Of a stretch of DNA of 64,000 nucleotides, positions 13,141-24,670 are shown piece by piece. This DNA comes from Loripinus fragilis. Its lineage: Eukaryota > Mollusca > Bivalvia > Lucinida > Lucinidae. The first letter of the stretch is position 1. The number at the start of each line of letters is the position of its first letter. Where the stretch lies: the NCBI GenBank assembly GCA_964019695.1, contig OZ026515.1, positions 75,941,144-76,005,143 of the forward strand. Direction: 5' to 3'. The notes beneath the pieces were generated by a model. It had not been told where the DNA came from. It saw nothing but the letters and a program-made list of their open reading frames with translations, and did no database searches. The translations under genes and the position numbers were made by a program.

Positions 13141-16100
13141 AAATAACCTTGTTATTCAAAAGAATACAATGAGTATTTGATGGATATAAATTGATCATTC
13201 ACATACCCTTGAGATTGCAGAAATGACAGATAAATCAATTCATAAAAACACAATTTGAGGGATGTGCTGGTAAATACTGTTGCAAGCTATATATAGATTG
13301 TTCCTGAGTAAAGTACCAAATTATGTTTTTTTCATGAATGCAACATTGCACATTTGCTAAAGTAAGTCCATTGAGTTCATTCGAAATCATCGAGCCCTGT
13401 TAGGGCAGCTAATGGGAAAGTCATAAATCCTAAGTCCGTAACTTAATCACATGTCACAAAGCAGATGGGAGATTTTTCATGTCAGTCAAATCATCAGTCT
13501 ATCAGTCTACTGCTTTCATGTCTGCTCCATATCTCCTGAACCCTTTGAGTGATTATCATCTAACTTTCCTCAAATAATCCTCAATAAGATGGTATGTGGT
13601 TTGCCCCTGATTCAGCTACCCAGTCTCAAGGTCACAGTTCTAGGTCATAGGATTTACCCTTGAATTTTGTTTCTGCTCCATATCTCCTGAACCTTTAGAA
13701 TTATTCTCATTAGACTTCACTCAAATATTCCCCTCATCCAGATGGTTTGCATAAATCATGACTTGGCAGATAGACTCAAGGTCAAGGTCATACTTCAAGG
13801 TCTTGGGATTTACCCTTCAATTTGGTGTTGGCTCATTATATCCCCTTTGAATGATTTTCATTAAACTTCATTCAAATCTTCCCCTCAGTGCATGAATCAG
13901 CTACCCATACTGGAGGTCACACTTCAAGGTCAAAAGATTCTGTTGGCGGAGTTTTAGCTATCTTCCAGACTGCTGTCTTGATAACTAAAAGACTTAGCTG
14001 TTCAGGGCATTTGTTGTCTAACTCAGTTGAAGTTGTACTACATTCACAAGTTCCAGTCATTTTACCTTTTACCACATTTCAATTTCTCCCTTAAATATTC
14101 TTAGCATGTACCACATCAGAAATTCTCACTTCATTACTGTTAAGATAAAACTGTACCCTATTTATTCCTTACACATAAGTACTTTTTGGTTTGATTTGTA
14201 CAACATTGAATTTCTTGCTTAGGTACTCTTCAAATTACCTGGTCTGCAGATAACAGTGTGTTTCTGAAAATTATTTTACTTATTTCTCAACCAAAGCATT
14301 TTGTTGTTGGGTTCTTCTCAACAGCTGATTGTTACACTATCAATGCCTTTCATAGAACTGCTTCTTTTCAACAGCTGACTGTTACATTACCAATGTCTTG
14401 GACAAGTTCATAGAACTGCTTCTTTTCAACAGCTGATTGTTACACTATCAATGCCTTAGACAAGTTCATAGAACTGTTTCTTTTCAACAGCTGATTGTGT
14501 TACATTATCAATGTCTTGGACAAGTTTGTAGAATATTGTTTCCTCTCTACAGCTGATCCTTACACTATCAAGGTCTTAGACAAGTTCAAAGAATTGTTTC
14601 TTCTCAACAGCTTCCGTACAAAGTCAATGTTATGGACACACACATAGAATTGTTTCTGATCAACAGCTGATCCTAACTTTATCAATGTTTTGGACAGGTA
14701 CATAGAATTGTTTCCTCTCAGCAGTTTCCTTACCCTTCAAATGTCTGAAAAGATAGTTGTTTCCTAAAAACAGCTACTTTACACTATCATTGTCTTGGAC
14801 AAGGCCATAGAATTATTTACTCTCAACAGCTGATCCTTACACTATAACTGTCTTGGGCATTTAAGTTCATGGAATTGTTTCCTCTAAACAGCTTTTAATA
14901 ACACTATCAATGTCTTGGACAAGAATAAAGAATTCTTTCCTCTCAACAGCTGATCCATCCATACAATACATGCTTGGTGAATGTCTTTGATAAGTCCAAA
15001 GTGTTGTTGTTTCTTCTTACCATAAGAATGTCTTTCAAATTGGCTAGATTGCAGATTTCATTGCAATAGCTTAAATCTTCAGCCATATATCCAGATAAGG
15101 AAATTTTATTAGCGTAAAGTTGTAATTATTCTCTTACCCATCAATTTAAACATGTGTTTTGTGTGCTCAAAGGAATCGTCTCATTGCGACAGTTCTTTTG
15201 AGTACCCACAACATATGTTTTGGTTGAGAAAGAAAGAAAATAGTTTCAAAAACACAATCTTATCTGGAGGCCTGATAGGCTTTCAAGACCTAGGACAAGC
15301 TCATAGAATTGCTTTCTTGTTACAGCTTCATTGTCTTAGGATTGAAGAATTGTTTCCTCATAACAGATGTGTTTAAGTAGGGTAGAAAATATCAACAGTG
15401 AAAAATGCTTCTTGATATGCATGGTAAACAGGATAAATGCTGTTTAAAATTAAAAAGGTTCTAGAAAAGTGTGTAATCAATACTTAATTTTCTTACTCCT
15501 CAACCAAAAATATGTTATGGTTACTCAAAAGAGTCATGTCAGTGAGACAGTTCTTTTGAGTACCCTTAACATATGTGAAAATTAATGGGTAGAAAATATT
15601 TTGAATTTTATCTTTGAAACAAGATTGTCCTAACACTTTACTCCATAGGCTATTTTGAGATCATGAGATCATTTTCTATTTTGAGACAACATTGAAAAAA
15701 TTCAAGGAAGAATTAAGTTAAGTTTTGAATTCTTTTAAAATATTATGGAAAATGAAGCATTTGCTCCAAAAGAGCAAATGCTCCATTTTCTATAATATTT
15801 TCAAATCCATGGTATTTCAAAAGCTTCAAAAGGCACTATTGATGAGTTAGGGGTCTTTCATGCAAACCAAATACAGTCAAATCTCGATTATTCGAGGTGC
15901 AAGGGACCGCAGGAATCCTTTCGAATAATCGGTAGTTCGAGTGATCGAAAACGGGAGTCTTCGGATATTTTTGGAAAAGCTCGGATGATTTCATTTTGCC
16001 AGAGTTTGCAAATGCAACTTGTGTTGTTGTGAAGCAATCGGAACATCTGTCAAAGTAAATGAGCGCCTTGGAGGCTGCGGCCTCATCGTCTCTTATGCTT

Positions 16101-16277
16101 TGCAGGACTAAGAACGCAGAAAAGAAAAGAAATTCAGATCTTTATTGACATCCACAATAACATGTAACAACATCGAATAAAGGTTAAATGTAAATTGACG
16201 AACCATATTTACTGACAAAATATTGTCTGCTTTTTTATCGCCCTGCATTAAGGTCTCCATTTCAGCAAGCACACAAT

Positions 16278-16351
16278 GTCGGGCCATCAACGGCCCACCA
16301 GCGATAGGCCATTTAGATGGCATATCGCCGGCAGGCGGTTGGTGGCCCGAC
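16278..16351. repeat. 74-bp hairpin inside the unit 4 transposon
   Basis: GTCGGGCCATCAACGG at the left pairs with CGGTTGGTGGCCCGAC at the right, closing on GCCAT-TTAG-ATGGC at the centre. GC-rich compared with its surroundings. It is distinct in sequence from hairpins A-C. Confidence 0.8.
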
Positions 16352-16397
16352 CTTGCATGCTTTTTGGGCTGGTAACTTCTATTTTATTTCAGCGGAA

Positions 16398-16559
16398 ACA
16401 TACGATTTGGGTGTTTATAAGAACCGTCTCGATGAGAGGGTCCTTTTATGCATCCAAACCTAGGTTTTGGTTGTTTGCCCTCAATCGTAAAATTATGTTT
16501 TAGGCATTCAAAAGAAGTGTTTCGATGAGACAGTTCTTTTGAGCACCCAAAACACATGT
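16398..16559. repeat. Pair of hairpins related to A and B inside the transposon
   Basis: Two palindromes, 16398-16465 and 16492-16559, share the hairpin A/B motifs: AAGAACCGTCTCGATGAGA in the first, and GAGACAGTTCTTTTGAGCAC with CCCAAAACACATGT in the second. The segment between them begins GTTTTGGTTG, as does the segment right of hairpin A in the array units. The first copy is the more degraded (arms roughly 70% paired by eye). Confidence 0.8.
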
Positions 16560-18795
16560 CCGTGATATTCGTCTATTATCGAATTTGTTATTTTTGTTGT
16601 AACCTGTCGGTTCCCTTGGTGTGTTCGCTTATTGTAAACAGTGGTCAAGAATAAACAAAGGATGAAAGACGATCAATTTAGCTCATTTATGTCCCTCATT
16701 AGACACTTAAAAAAACATCAAATAAACCATCATTGCAGTATTGGGTCTGAGATAAAAGACACCATTCACTCCCTTAACGGTTCATTGCGTAATAGTGTGA
16801 GCGTTAATCCGGTGTCAATTACCTGTCTCATTTTTGTTTGCTAAATCACTCAGGTGTGTAAATCAAACTCGACCAAAACAAAGAAATCATGATCACCATG
16901 CGTGACATTTGGACTTAGAATCTTGAAGGGTAATTTAATAGCAATTTCTTTAATCGAGGCCCAACGAATCACTTCGAAAAATTGATTTTTTCAGTTAATC
17001 GAAATTCGAATAATATGTAGTATTATTGCAATAGCTAATAGAGAAAAAAGTCGGGACTGTCTGTCGTCTTCGAATAACCAAGTAGTTTCGGATAATCAAC
17101 GTTCGGATAATCGAGATTTGACTGTATCTATGTTTCTTGATCCACATCTGAATTGAGGGTGAGGTTGGCGCCGTTTAACCGGTTTAAGCCCTTCAGTAAA
17201 ATATTTTACTGACCATTCTAAGGCGGTACTTCTTTTGTTGATCTTTTATGTTTTTGTTCTGTCTTGTGTATGCTATGTCTTTGTGTGCATCTGTTTATAT
17301 GTGCTTTGTAGTCACCTGCTGGGAAAGGGCTGACCTCTTGGCTCTCGTTTTTGGTGTCTAAATGTGATTTTATCACTTTCCCATTGGTATCCTGGGTCAG
17401 GTGTGGTACTTATTTTGTATCGATTCCTGATCTTTGCACCCTTACTTACTTAAATGTATCAATTTTCTTCATATTTTGTGCAAGCTCCTTCATGTGTACT
17501 AACTATTGAACTGTGTACATTGTAGGCTTTCAGTTATTCCTCAAACATGTTTTTCTGGCCTTCTAAATATGCTTCCTTATCCTATATATCCTTTTCTCAT
17601 GATCATATAAATTAATTGCTTATTAATCCATATTTCACTATGTTATGTACGTATTATTAGTAGCATGCTGTTACCATCTATAATGAAGGGCATTTAGTAA
17701 ATGTGCATCATTCTATAACATCACCCCTTTTGCACTCAGGTCACAAGAAATTGGTCCATCCTGAATGCAATAGGGTAAATTAAGGTAATTCTGAGTTCAG
17801 ATTAGATCCAGAACATAACATGGAGTTTTAAGTTGAACAACTATGTTACCCCAAGTGTTGTTTGTCATCAGCATAGTGTAGTGCTGATTTTAATTCTGTT
17901 TGAGTAAAATTAAGCTATGGAACCTGTGAGTTCTTCCTGCATCCTTGTGTTCATACAAGGAACCAACTGTCTGATTAATTTTGTGCACTTTTCTCAAATT
18001 GTTGAGCAATTATGAATGGATTTTCTGTCCCAGTTGAAAAAAACTACACTGTCACTTCTGCGACAAAATATTGCATCAAATTTCTCATATGTATATAGGC
18101 ACTTTGGTCAAAGGGACCTAAGACATTTTTTTTCAATTATTTTAGTAAATATTATTGTTTGATTTTTTCATCAGAATAACAAGGGTTTTTGACCAATATG
18201 ACCCCCATGCTGGGGGCCTTGGAAGGCTAATGTGCTTTCCATTGGTAATTCTCATGAACAGACTCAATGAAACAGAGTCTGCTGTTTAATGTTAAATTTT
18301 GTAGGATCTCTCTTTTTCTGAGGGACTCCTTTTTGACAGATCATTTTGAAATTTATTTTCTCTGACTGATGCATAATTTCATTTGCTGATTTTTCTTATT
18401 TTTAAATTTTTCTTTTGATGTAATGCTTTTTTATTTTTTTTAGTTGAAACTTTCTCCTTAGCAACAACTTTTCAGTCATGTCTGGGCGTTTCCTGGTTAG
18501 AACCAGTTCTAAGCACAAGATTAATTGTCTTGCTCAAGGACAAAACATATTGCATCTGGTGAGGCTTGGACCAGCGACCTCAAGTCAGTCACTCTCCCAC
18601 TGAGCCACTGCACACCTTGGATTTTATTTTGGAATACCTGATATATATTGTTACTTGAATCACACTGTTCCTTTTCAATATCATTTAATCTGTCTTAGCT
18701 AAAAATTTGTTTGTTTTCTTTTTTTTTCTTTATTTTTCTTTTGTTTAATTGTATTTATAAAGCAAAATGTTTTAAATTTTAAGAGTTAGGTTCTT

Positions 18796-21470
18796 AAATA
18801 ACCTTGTTATTCAAAAGAATACAATGAGTATTTGATGGATATAAATAGATCATTCACATCCCCTTGAGATTGCAGAAATGACAGATAAATCAATTCATAA
18901 AAACACAATTTGTAGGATGTGCTGGTAAATACTGTTGCAAACTATATATAGATTGTTCCTGAGTAAAGTACCAAATTATGTTTTTTTCATGAATGCAACA
19001 TTGCACATTTGCTAAAGTAAGTCCATTGAGTTCATTCAAAATCATCGAGCCCTGTTAGGGCAGCTAATGGGAAAGTCATAAATCTTAAGTCCATAACTTA
19101 ATCACCTGTCACAAAGCAGATGGGAGATTTTTTATGTCAGTCAAATCATCAGTCTATCAGTCTTCTTCTTTCATGTCTGCTCCATATCTCCTGAACCCTT
19201 TGAGTGATTATCATCTAACTTTCCTCAAATAATCCTCTCAATAAGATGGTATGCGGTTTTCCCCTGATTCAGCTACCCAGTCTCAAGGTCACAGTTCTAG
19301 GTCATAGGATTTAGCCTTGAATTTTGTTTCTGCTCCATATTTCATGAACCTTTAGAATTATTCTCATTAGACTTCACTCAAATATTCCCCTCATCATGAT
19401 GGTTTGCAGAAATCATGACTTGGCAGATAGTCTCAAGGTCAAGGTCATACTTCAAGGTCTTGGGATTTACCCTTCAATTTGGTGTTGGCTCATTATATAT
19501 CCTTTGAATGATTTTCATTAAACTTCATTCAAATGTTCTCCTCAGTGCATGAATCAGCTACCCATACTGGAGGTCACACTTCAAGGTCAAAAGATTCTGT
19601 TGGCGGAGTTTTAGCTATCTTCCAGACTGCTGTCTTGATAACTAAAAGACTAAGCTGTTCAGGGCATTTGTTGTCTAACTCAGTTGAAGTTGTACTACAT
19701 TCACAAGTTCCAGTCATTTTACCTTTTACCACATTTCAATTTCTCCCTTAAATATTCTTAGCATGTACCACATCAGAAATTCTCACTTCATTACTGTTAA
19801 GATAAAACTGTACCATATTTATTCCTTACACATAAGTACTTTTTGGTTTGATTTGTACAACATTGAATTTCTTGCTTAGGTACTCTTCAAATTACCAGGT
19901 CTGCAGATAACAGTGTGTTCCTGAAAATTATTTTACTTATTTCTCTACCAAAGCATTTTGTTGTTGGGTTCTTCTCAACAGCTGATTGTTACACTATCAA
20001 TGCCTTTCATAGAACTGCTTCTTTTCAACAGCTGACTGTTACATTATCAATGTCTTGGACAAGTTCATAGAACTGCTTCTTTTCAACAGCTGATTGTTAC
20101 ACTATCAATGCCTTAGACAAGTTCATAGAACTGTTTCTTTTCAACAGCTGATTGTGTTACATTATCAATGTCTTGGACAAGTTTGTAGAATATTGTTTCC
20201 TCTCTACAGCTGATCCTTACACTATCAAGGTCTTAGACAAGTTCAAAGAATTGTTTCTTTTCAACAGCTTCCGTACAAAGTCAATGTCATGGACACACAC
20301 ATAGAATTGTTTCTGATCAACAGCTGATCCTAACTTTATCAATGTTTTGGACAGGTACATAGAAGTGTTTCCTCTCAGCAGTTTCCTTACCTTTCCAATG
20401 TCTGAAAAGATAGTAGTTTCCTAAAAACAGCTACTTTACACTATCATTGTCTTGGACAAGGCCATAGAATTATTTACTCTCAACAGCTGATCCTTACACT
20501 ATAACTGTCTTGGGCAATTAAGTTCATGGAATTGTTTCCTCTAAACAGCTTTTAATAACACTATCAATGTCTTTGACAAGAATAAAGAAGTTTGTCCTCT
20601 CAACAGCTGATCCATCCATACAATACATGCTTGGTGAATGTCTTTGATAAGTCCAAAGTGTTGTTGTTTCTTCTTACCATAAGAATGGCTTTCAAATTGG
20701 CTAGATTGCAGATTTCATTGCAATAGCTTAAATCTTCGGCCATAAATCCAGATAAGGAAATTTTATGAGTGTAAAGTTGTAATTATTCTCTTACCCATCA
20801 ATTTAAACATGTGTTTTGGGTGCTCAAAGGAACCGTCTCATTGCGACAGTTCTTTTGAGTACCCGAAACATATGTTTTGGTTGAGAAAGAAAGAAAATAG
20901 TTTCAAAAACACCCTCTTATCTGGAGGCCTGATAGGCTTTCAAGACCTAGGACAAGCTCATAGAATTGATTTCTTGTAACAGCTTCATTGTCTTAGGATT
21001 GAAGAATTGTTTCCTCATAACAGATGTGTTTAAGTAGGATAGAAAATATCAACAGTGAAAAATGCTTCTTGATATGCATGGTAAACAGGATAAATGCTGT
21101 TTAAAATTAAAAAGGTTCTAGAAAAGTTTGTAATCAATACTTAATTTTCTTACTCCTCAACCAAAAATATGTTATGGTTACTCAAAAGAGTCCTGTCAAT
21201 GAGACCCCAAACATATGAGAAAATTTATGGGTAAGAAATTATTTTAAATTTTACTTTGAAAAAAAGTTAGTCTCTATATATCGACCATAGTATGCTGTTT
21301 CTTTATATTTTGTGCAAGATTCTTCTAAAGTTCAGAAATATGGAATTGTGTACACTGTAGGCTTTCAATGAGTTCCTGAAACATGCATTTCTGGCTTTCT
21401 AAATGTGCTTTCCTATTCTGTACATCCTATTTCCAATTCCTTATGAATAAATTGTTAATTTTAACCCTTT
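18796..21470. repeat. Array 1, unit 5, truncated, with diverged tail
   Basis: Unit sequence is followed normally through hairpin A (20807-20875) and a damaged hairpin B (about 21165-21215, right arm partly deleted). From about 21,220 the similarity falls. After 21,285 it resumes at a later point in the unit (the part starting ATATTTTGTGCAAG, unit position about 3045) and fades by 21,470. The piece matching unit positions about 2460-3030, which includes hairpin C, is missing. This is the edge of the array. Confidence 0.85.
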
Positions 21471-21516
21471 ACTCCGTAACAACACCTTTTGATGCTTTTG
21501 AAATACCAGGTTTTTG

Positions 21517-21581
21517 AAAATATTATGGAAAATGGAGCATTTGCTCATAAGGAGCAAATGCTCCATTTTCCATGATATTTC
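21517..21581. repeat. Diverged hairpin C outside the regular array
   Basis: AAAATATTATGGAAAATGG and CCATTTTCCATGATATTT surround AGCATTTGCTC and GAGCAAATGCT. The wider flank ACACCTTTTGATGCTTTTGA is an inverted match to TCAAAAGCGTCAAAAGG beside the array copies. This shows that hairpin C belongs to a separate dispersed repeat. Confidence 0.85.
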
Positions 21582-21773
21582 AAAAGTATTAAAAACTTAC
21601 TTATATTTGTGATAAAATATGATTCTAAGCCATTTTCTAGGTGCAAACTTAGTTTACATCCAATATTATAGTGACTAAACACACTGAAAAAGTCAAATCA
21701 AACGAGAAACGACCAGGGAAAAAGCTAGGTTGTGCTTTCTGTATTTTCCGTTGAGTATAAAATAAAAGGAAAA

Positions 21774-21921
21774 TTTACTTTTTTTGGGTGAATACCAAAT
21801 ATATTTTACCTCGTTTGGTAAAAATATCAGTTTTTTCACTCGTGCTGCGCACTCGTGAAAAATACTGATTTTTTCACCGCACTCGATGAAATATATTTGG
21901 TATTCACCCCAAAAAAGTAAA
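21774..21921. repeat. 148-bp foldback with inner hairpin
   Basis: Long inverted arms: TTTACTTTTTTTGGGTGAAT at the left and ATTCACCCCAAAAAAGTAAA at the right, continuing through ACCAAATATATTT and AAATATATTTGGT. An inner inverted pair, ATCAGTTTTTTCACTCGTG and CACTCGTGAAAAATACTGAT, surrounds CTGCG. It ends directly at the start of the pyrimidine minisatellite. It could be a small MITE or a secondary-structure-prone repeat; no target duplication was recognised. Confidence 0.82.
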
Positions 21922-21929
21922 TATCCTCT

Positions 21930-22890
21930 ATATATTCCCTGCTGCTGCTCTGTCCTCTTGTTCTCCTGTTCTCTTTTTATTCTCTGCTGCTGCTCTGTCA
22001 TCTTGTTCTCCCCTTCCATTTATATTCTCTGCTGCTGCTCTGTCCTCTTGTTCTCCTCTTCTCTTTTTATTCTCTGCTGCTGCTCTGTCATCTTGTTCTC
22101 CCCTTCCATTTATATTCTCTGCTGCTGCTCTGTCATCTTGTTCTCCCCTTCCATTTATATTCTCTGCTGCTGCTCTGTCCTCTTGTTCTCCCCTTCTCTT
22201 TATATTCCCTGCTGCTGCTATGGTCTCTTGTTATCCTCTTCTCTTTTTATTCTCTGCTGCTGCTCTGTCCTCTTGTTCTCCCCTTCTCTTTATATTCCCT
22301 GCTGCTGCTATGGTCTCTTGTTCTCCTCTTCTCTTTTTATTCTCTGCTGCTGCTCCGTCATCTTGTTCTCCCCTTCCATTTATATTCTCTGCTGCTGCTC
22401 TGTCCTCTTGTTCTCCTCTTCTCTTTTTATTCTCTGCTGCTGCTCTGTCATCTTGTTCTCCCTTTCCATTTATATTCACTGCTGCTGCTCTGTCCTCTTG
22501 TTCTCCCCTTCTCTTTATATTCTCTGCTGCTGCTATATCTTCCTGTTCTCCCATTCTCATTATATTCCCTGCTGCTGATCTGTCCTCTTGTTTTCCTCTT
22601 CTCTTTGTTATTCTTGCTGCTGCTATGTCTTTTTGTTCTCCCCTTCCCCTTGTAATCCCTGCTGCCACTCTGTCCTCTTGTTCTCTTCTCTTTGTACTGC
22701 CTTTTGCTACTCATTGTCCTCTTATTGTTTACTCTGCTGCTCTGTTTTCTTGCTCACCTCAAGTCTTTGTGTTCCCTGCTGCTGCTCTGTTTTGTTTTCT
22801 TTTCTCTTTATTATCCCTGCACTATGTCTTGCTCCCCTCTTCTCTTTTTCTGCCTGCTGCTACCTATTTCAAGTGGTCAGAACTAATAAC
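21930..22890. repeat. 45-bp pyrimidine-rich minisatellite
   Basis: About twenty copies of a unit with TGCTGCTGCTCTGTC, CTCTTGTTCTCC and CTTCTCTTTTTATTCTC. Tested starts at 21985 and 22030 give a 45-bp period. The plus strand is almost all C and T apart from the G of the GCTGCTG piece. Because 45 is a multiple of three and stop codons are rare on this strand, several overlapping frames stay open for 100-230 codons, each a 15-residue repeat. These frames are a by-product of the repeat and are not reported as genes. Copies degrade toward the right. Confidence 0.95.
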
Positions 22891-22894
22891 CTGA

Positions 22895-23100
22895 GAGGGA
22901 GTGCAGTGGTTCAGTGGTAGAGTGCTTGACTCGAGACCACGGGGCCACTGGTTCGAGCCTCACCGGCATCACTGCTCTGTGGTCCTTGAGCAAGACACAT
23001 TTATCCTAGCTCAGTACTGGTTCAACCCAGGAAGACCTGTCCCTGTTTAACTGAAAGATTGTTGATGGGACGTAAAGAATCAAATCAAACAAAACAAAAC
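22895..23100 (+). mobile_element. tRNA-derived SINE inserted in the minisatellite
   Basis: A-box TGGTTCAGTGG (22907-22917) and B-box GGTTCGAGCC (22950-22959). Then the body motifs TCCTTGAGCAAGACAC, AGTACTGGTTCAACCCAGG and GAAAGATTGTTGATGGGACG, and a tail CAAATCAAACAAAACAAAAC. Flanks share only AACCTG, so a target duplication is possible but weak. Degenerate minisatellite sequence resumes right after the tail, so the insertion split the minisatellite. The layout resembles molluscan V-SINEs such as RUDI, but that comparison is from memory. Confidence 0.9.
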
Positions 23101-23400
23101 CTGCTGCTACCCTGTCCTCTTTATTTTCTCTTCTTTGAATTCCCTACCACTGCTCTGTATTGTTATTCCTTTCTCTTTTTATTCTTGCAGTGTTAATTCA
23201 TGTTCCTCACTATTCTTCACATTTCCTGCTGCTACCCTGTCTTCTTGTTCTTCCCATCTTTGTATTCCATACCACTGCTCTGTATTGATCTTAAGTTCAC
23301 ATTCCCTGCTGCAGCTTTGTCTTTGTGTTCCCCACTCTTTGTTTTTCATGGAATTGCTCCATTATGTTTGCCTCTATTATTTTTAATCCCTTCTGATTTT
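23101..23400. repeat. Degenerate continuation of the pyrimidine minisatellite
   Basis: Loose repeats of CTGCTGCTACCCTGTC, TTCTTGTTC and TTTGTATTCCCTACCACTGC. They are the decayed right part of the array cut by the SINE. A run of 14 C lies at about 23,427-23,440. Confidence 0.75.
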
Positions 23401-23454
23401 TCCCCCTGTCATTTGTTATCCCTGCCCCCCCCCCCCCAACTTTGTTTTCACATG

Positions 23455-24270
23455 TTCCTGTTTTCTAGTGTTTCTGTTTCTCTGTTCCTGCTTTCAGATC
23501 TTCCTTTTTTCAGTTTTCCTGTTTCTCTGTTCCTGTTTTCCAGTGCCTTGTTTCTCTGTTCCTGTTTTCACATATTCCTGTTTTCCAGTGTTTCTGTTTC
23601 TCTGTTCCTGCTTTCAGATCTTCCTGTTTTCCTGCTTCTCTGTTCCTGTTTTTCAGTGCCTTGTTTCTCTGTTCCTGTTTTCAGATGCTCCTGTTTTCCA
23701 GTTTCTCTGTTCCTGTTTTCCAGTGCCTTGTTTCTCTGTTCCTGTTTTCAGATGTTCCTGTTTTCAAATGTTCCTGTTTTCCAGTGCCTTGTTTCTCTGT
23801 TCCTGTTTTCAGATGCTCCTGTTTTCCAGTTTTCCTGTTTCTATGTTCCTGTTTTAAAATGTTCTGTTGAAGATGTTCTTGTTTTCCAGTGTTCCTGTTT
23901 CTCTGTTCCTGTTTAAGATGTTCCCGTTTTCCAGTGCCTTGGTCTTTTGTTCCTGTTTTCAGATGCTCCTGTTTCCCAGTTTCCTGTTTCTTGGTTCCTG
24001 TTTTCCATTGCCTTGTTTCTCTGTTCCTGTTTTCAGATGCTCCTGTTTTCCGGTGCCTTGTTTCTCTGTTCCTGTTTTTTTAGATGCTCTTGTTTTCCAG
24101 TTTTCCTGTTTCCTGTGTTCCTGTTTTCTTGTATTCTGGTTTTCCAGTATTCCTGTTTCTCTGTTCCTGTTTTCAGATGCTCCTGTTTTCCATCATTCCT
24201 GTTTTCTATTGTTCCTTTCTTCCAGTGTTCCTGTTTCCCAGTGTTCCTCTTTTTTTGTTCCTGCTGTCTG
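23455..24270. repeat. Second pyrimidine minisatellite built on TGTTCCTGTTTTC
   Basis: Repeated about 15-bp modules (TGTTCCTGTTTTCAG, CTCCTGTTTTCCAG, TGCCTTGTTTCTC) are arranged in irregular higher-order groups. Several frames stay open for 60-240 codons and read as Cys/Phe/Ser/Val-rich repeats. They overlap each other in different frames, so I treat them as repeat artefacts. The composition differs from the 45-bp minisatellite: TGTTCC replaces CTGCTG. Confidence 0.93.
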
Positions 24271-24463
24271 AACGCTGAGGCCCGTAGGATTAGGTTGTGT
24301 TGATGGTACTAAAACAGTTGCATTGTGGAGTTATCTCTGGGAGAAGACCGGGTATAGTCTGGTCCATAGTGACATTCAGGTATGCACTTACCATACGAGA
24401 CAGAACTGAAACACCAGGGATACCAAGGTTAGTTCCATAAAGACAGTAAAAGAGATAGGACTG

Positions 24464-24670
24464 GATTGTTCCAGATTTTGTAGTTTGTTATCAATAAGCT
24501 TGTTTTTCTTTTTAGATTAATCCAGTATATGAAGTTAAATGTAATCAATTAGCTTTTTTCTTTCTAGATTGTTCCAGTATTTATTGTATGTAATCATATT
24601 TTTTTCATTCAAGTGTGTTCCAGTATTTAAGTTTGTAATATATTTTATTTTTCCTACTAGATAGTTCCAG
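24464..24670. repeat. Degenerate ~50-bp repeats with TTCCAGTATTT
   Basis: Five loose copies of GATTGTTCCAG followed by TTTAGTTTGTAATCAAT and a T-rich stretch, at about 24464, 24514, 24567, 24613 and 24660. The last runs into the 494-bp duplication. Between 24,271 and 24,463 I see nothing recognisable. Confidence 0.65.

Larger units (their letters stand above)
15874..17124. mobile_element. 1,251-bp TIR DNA transposon, pogo/Tigger-like, non-autonomous
   Basis: The left end CAGTCAAATCTCGATTAT is the inverse of the right end ATAATCGAGATTTGACTG (one base differs just beyond). The element is flanked by TA on both sides (15872-15873, 17125-17126). In units 1-3 the same place reads CCAAATATCTATG with a single TA, so a TA target duplication is directly visible. 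TA targets and CAGT-type ends fit the Tc1/mariner-pogo group. Subterminal copies of TTCGAATAATCG-like sequence occur near both ends. The longest frames (71-75 codons) show no transposase motif, so it must be mobilised in trans or be dead. Confidence 0.9.
13141..18795. repeat. Array 1, unit 4, split by a transposon
   Basis: The unit is 5,655 bp because a TIR element (15874-17124) is inserted at a TA that is unoccupied in units 1-3. Hairpin A 15150-15218, B 15510-15574, C 15737-15801, SINE about 18427-18616. Without the insert it is about 4.4 kb, like its neighbours. It is somewhat more diverged from units 1 and 2 than those are from each other. Confidence 0.94.
1..21262. repeat. Tandem array of a 4.37-kb unit
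   Basis: The sequence at position 1 (AAATAACCTTGTTATTC) recurs at 4372, 8742, 13141 and 18796, and everything between follows the same order, so this is a head-to-tail array. Spacings are 4371, 4370, 4399 and 5655; the last includes a 1,251-bp transposon. The fifth copy is cut short near 21,262. No frame stays open beyond about 75 codons in any unit, and the small frames that recur (72 and 62 codons) simply ride on the duplicated DNA. The array runs off the left edge, so its full copy number is unknown. It looks like a non-coding segmental tandem duplication. Confidence 0.97.

Noticed and set aside
16108..16503. Transposase in the unit 4 element
   Set aside because: The two short frames (71 and 75 codons) overlap hairpins on opposite strands and show no DDE or helix-turn-helix motif.
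1981..20875. Regular palindromic repeats as a CRISPR array
   Set aside because: The spacing is 4.37 kb with identical intervening DNA, and the genome is animal.
21886..22894. Long Cys/Ser/Leu-rich frames (up to 230 codons) over the 45-bp repeats
   Set aside because: Several frames on both strands are open together because the period is a multiple of three and the plus strand has few purines. This is expected of the repeat and is no evidence of a protein.
23200..24303. Cys/Phe/Val-rich frames over the TGTTCCTG minisatellite, up to 238 codons
   Set aside because: Overlapping open frames from simple pyrimidine repeats; no unique domain sequence at either end.
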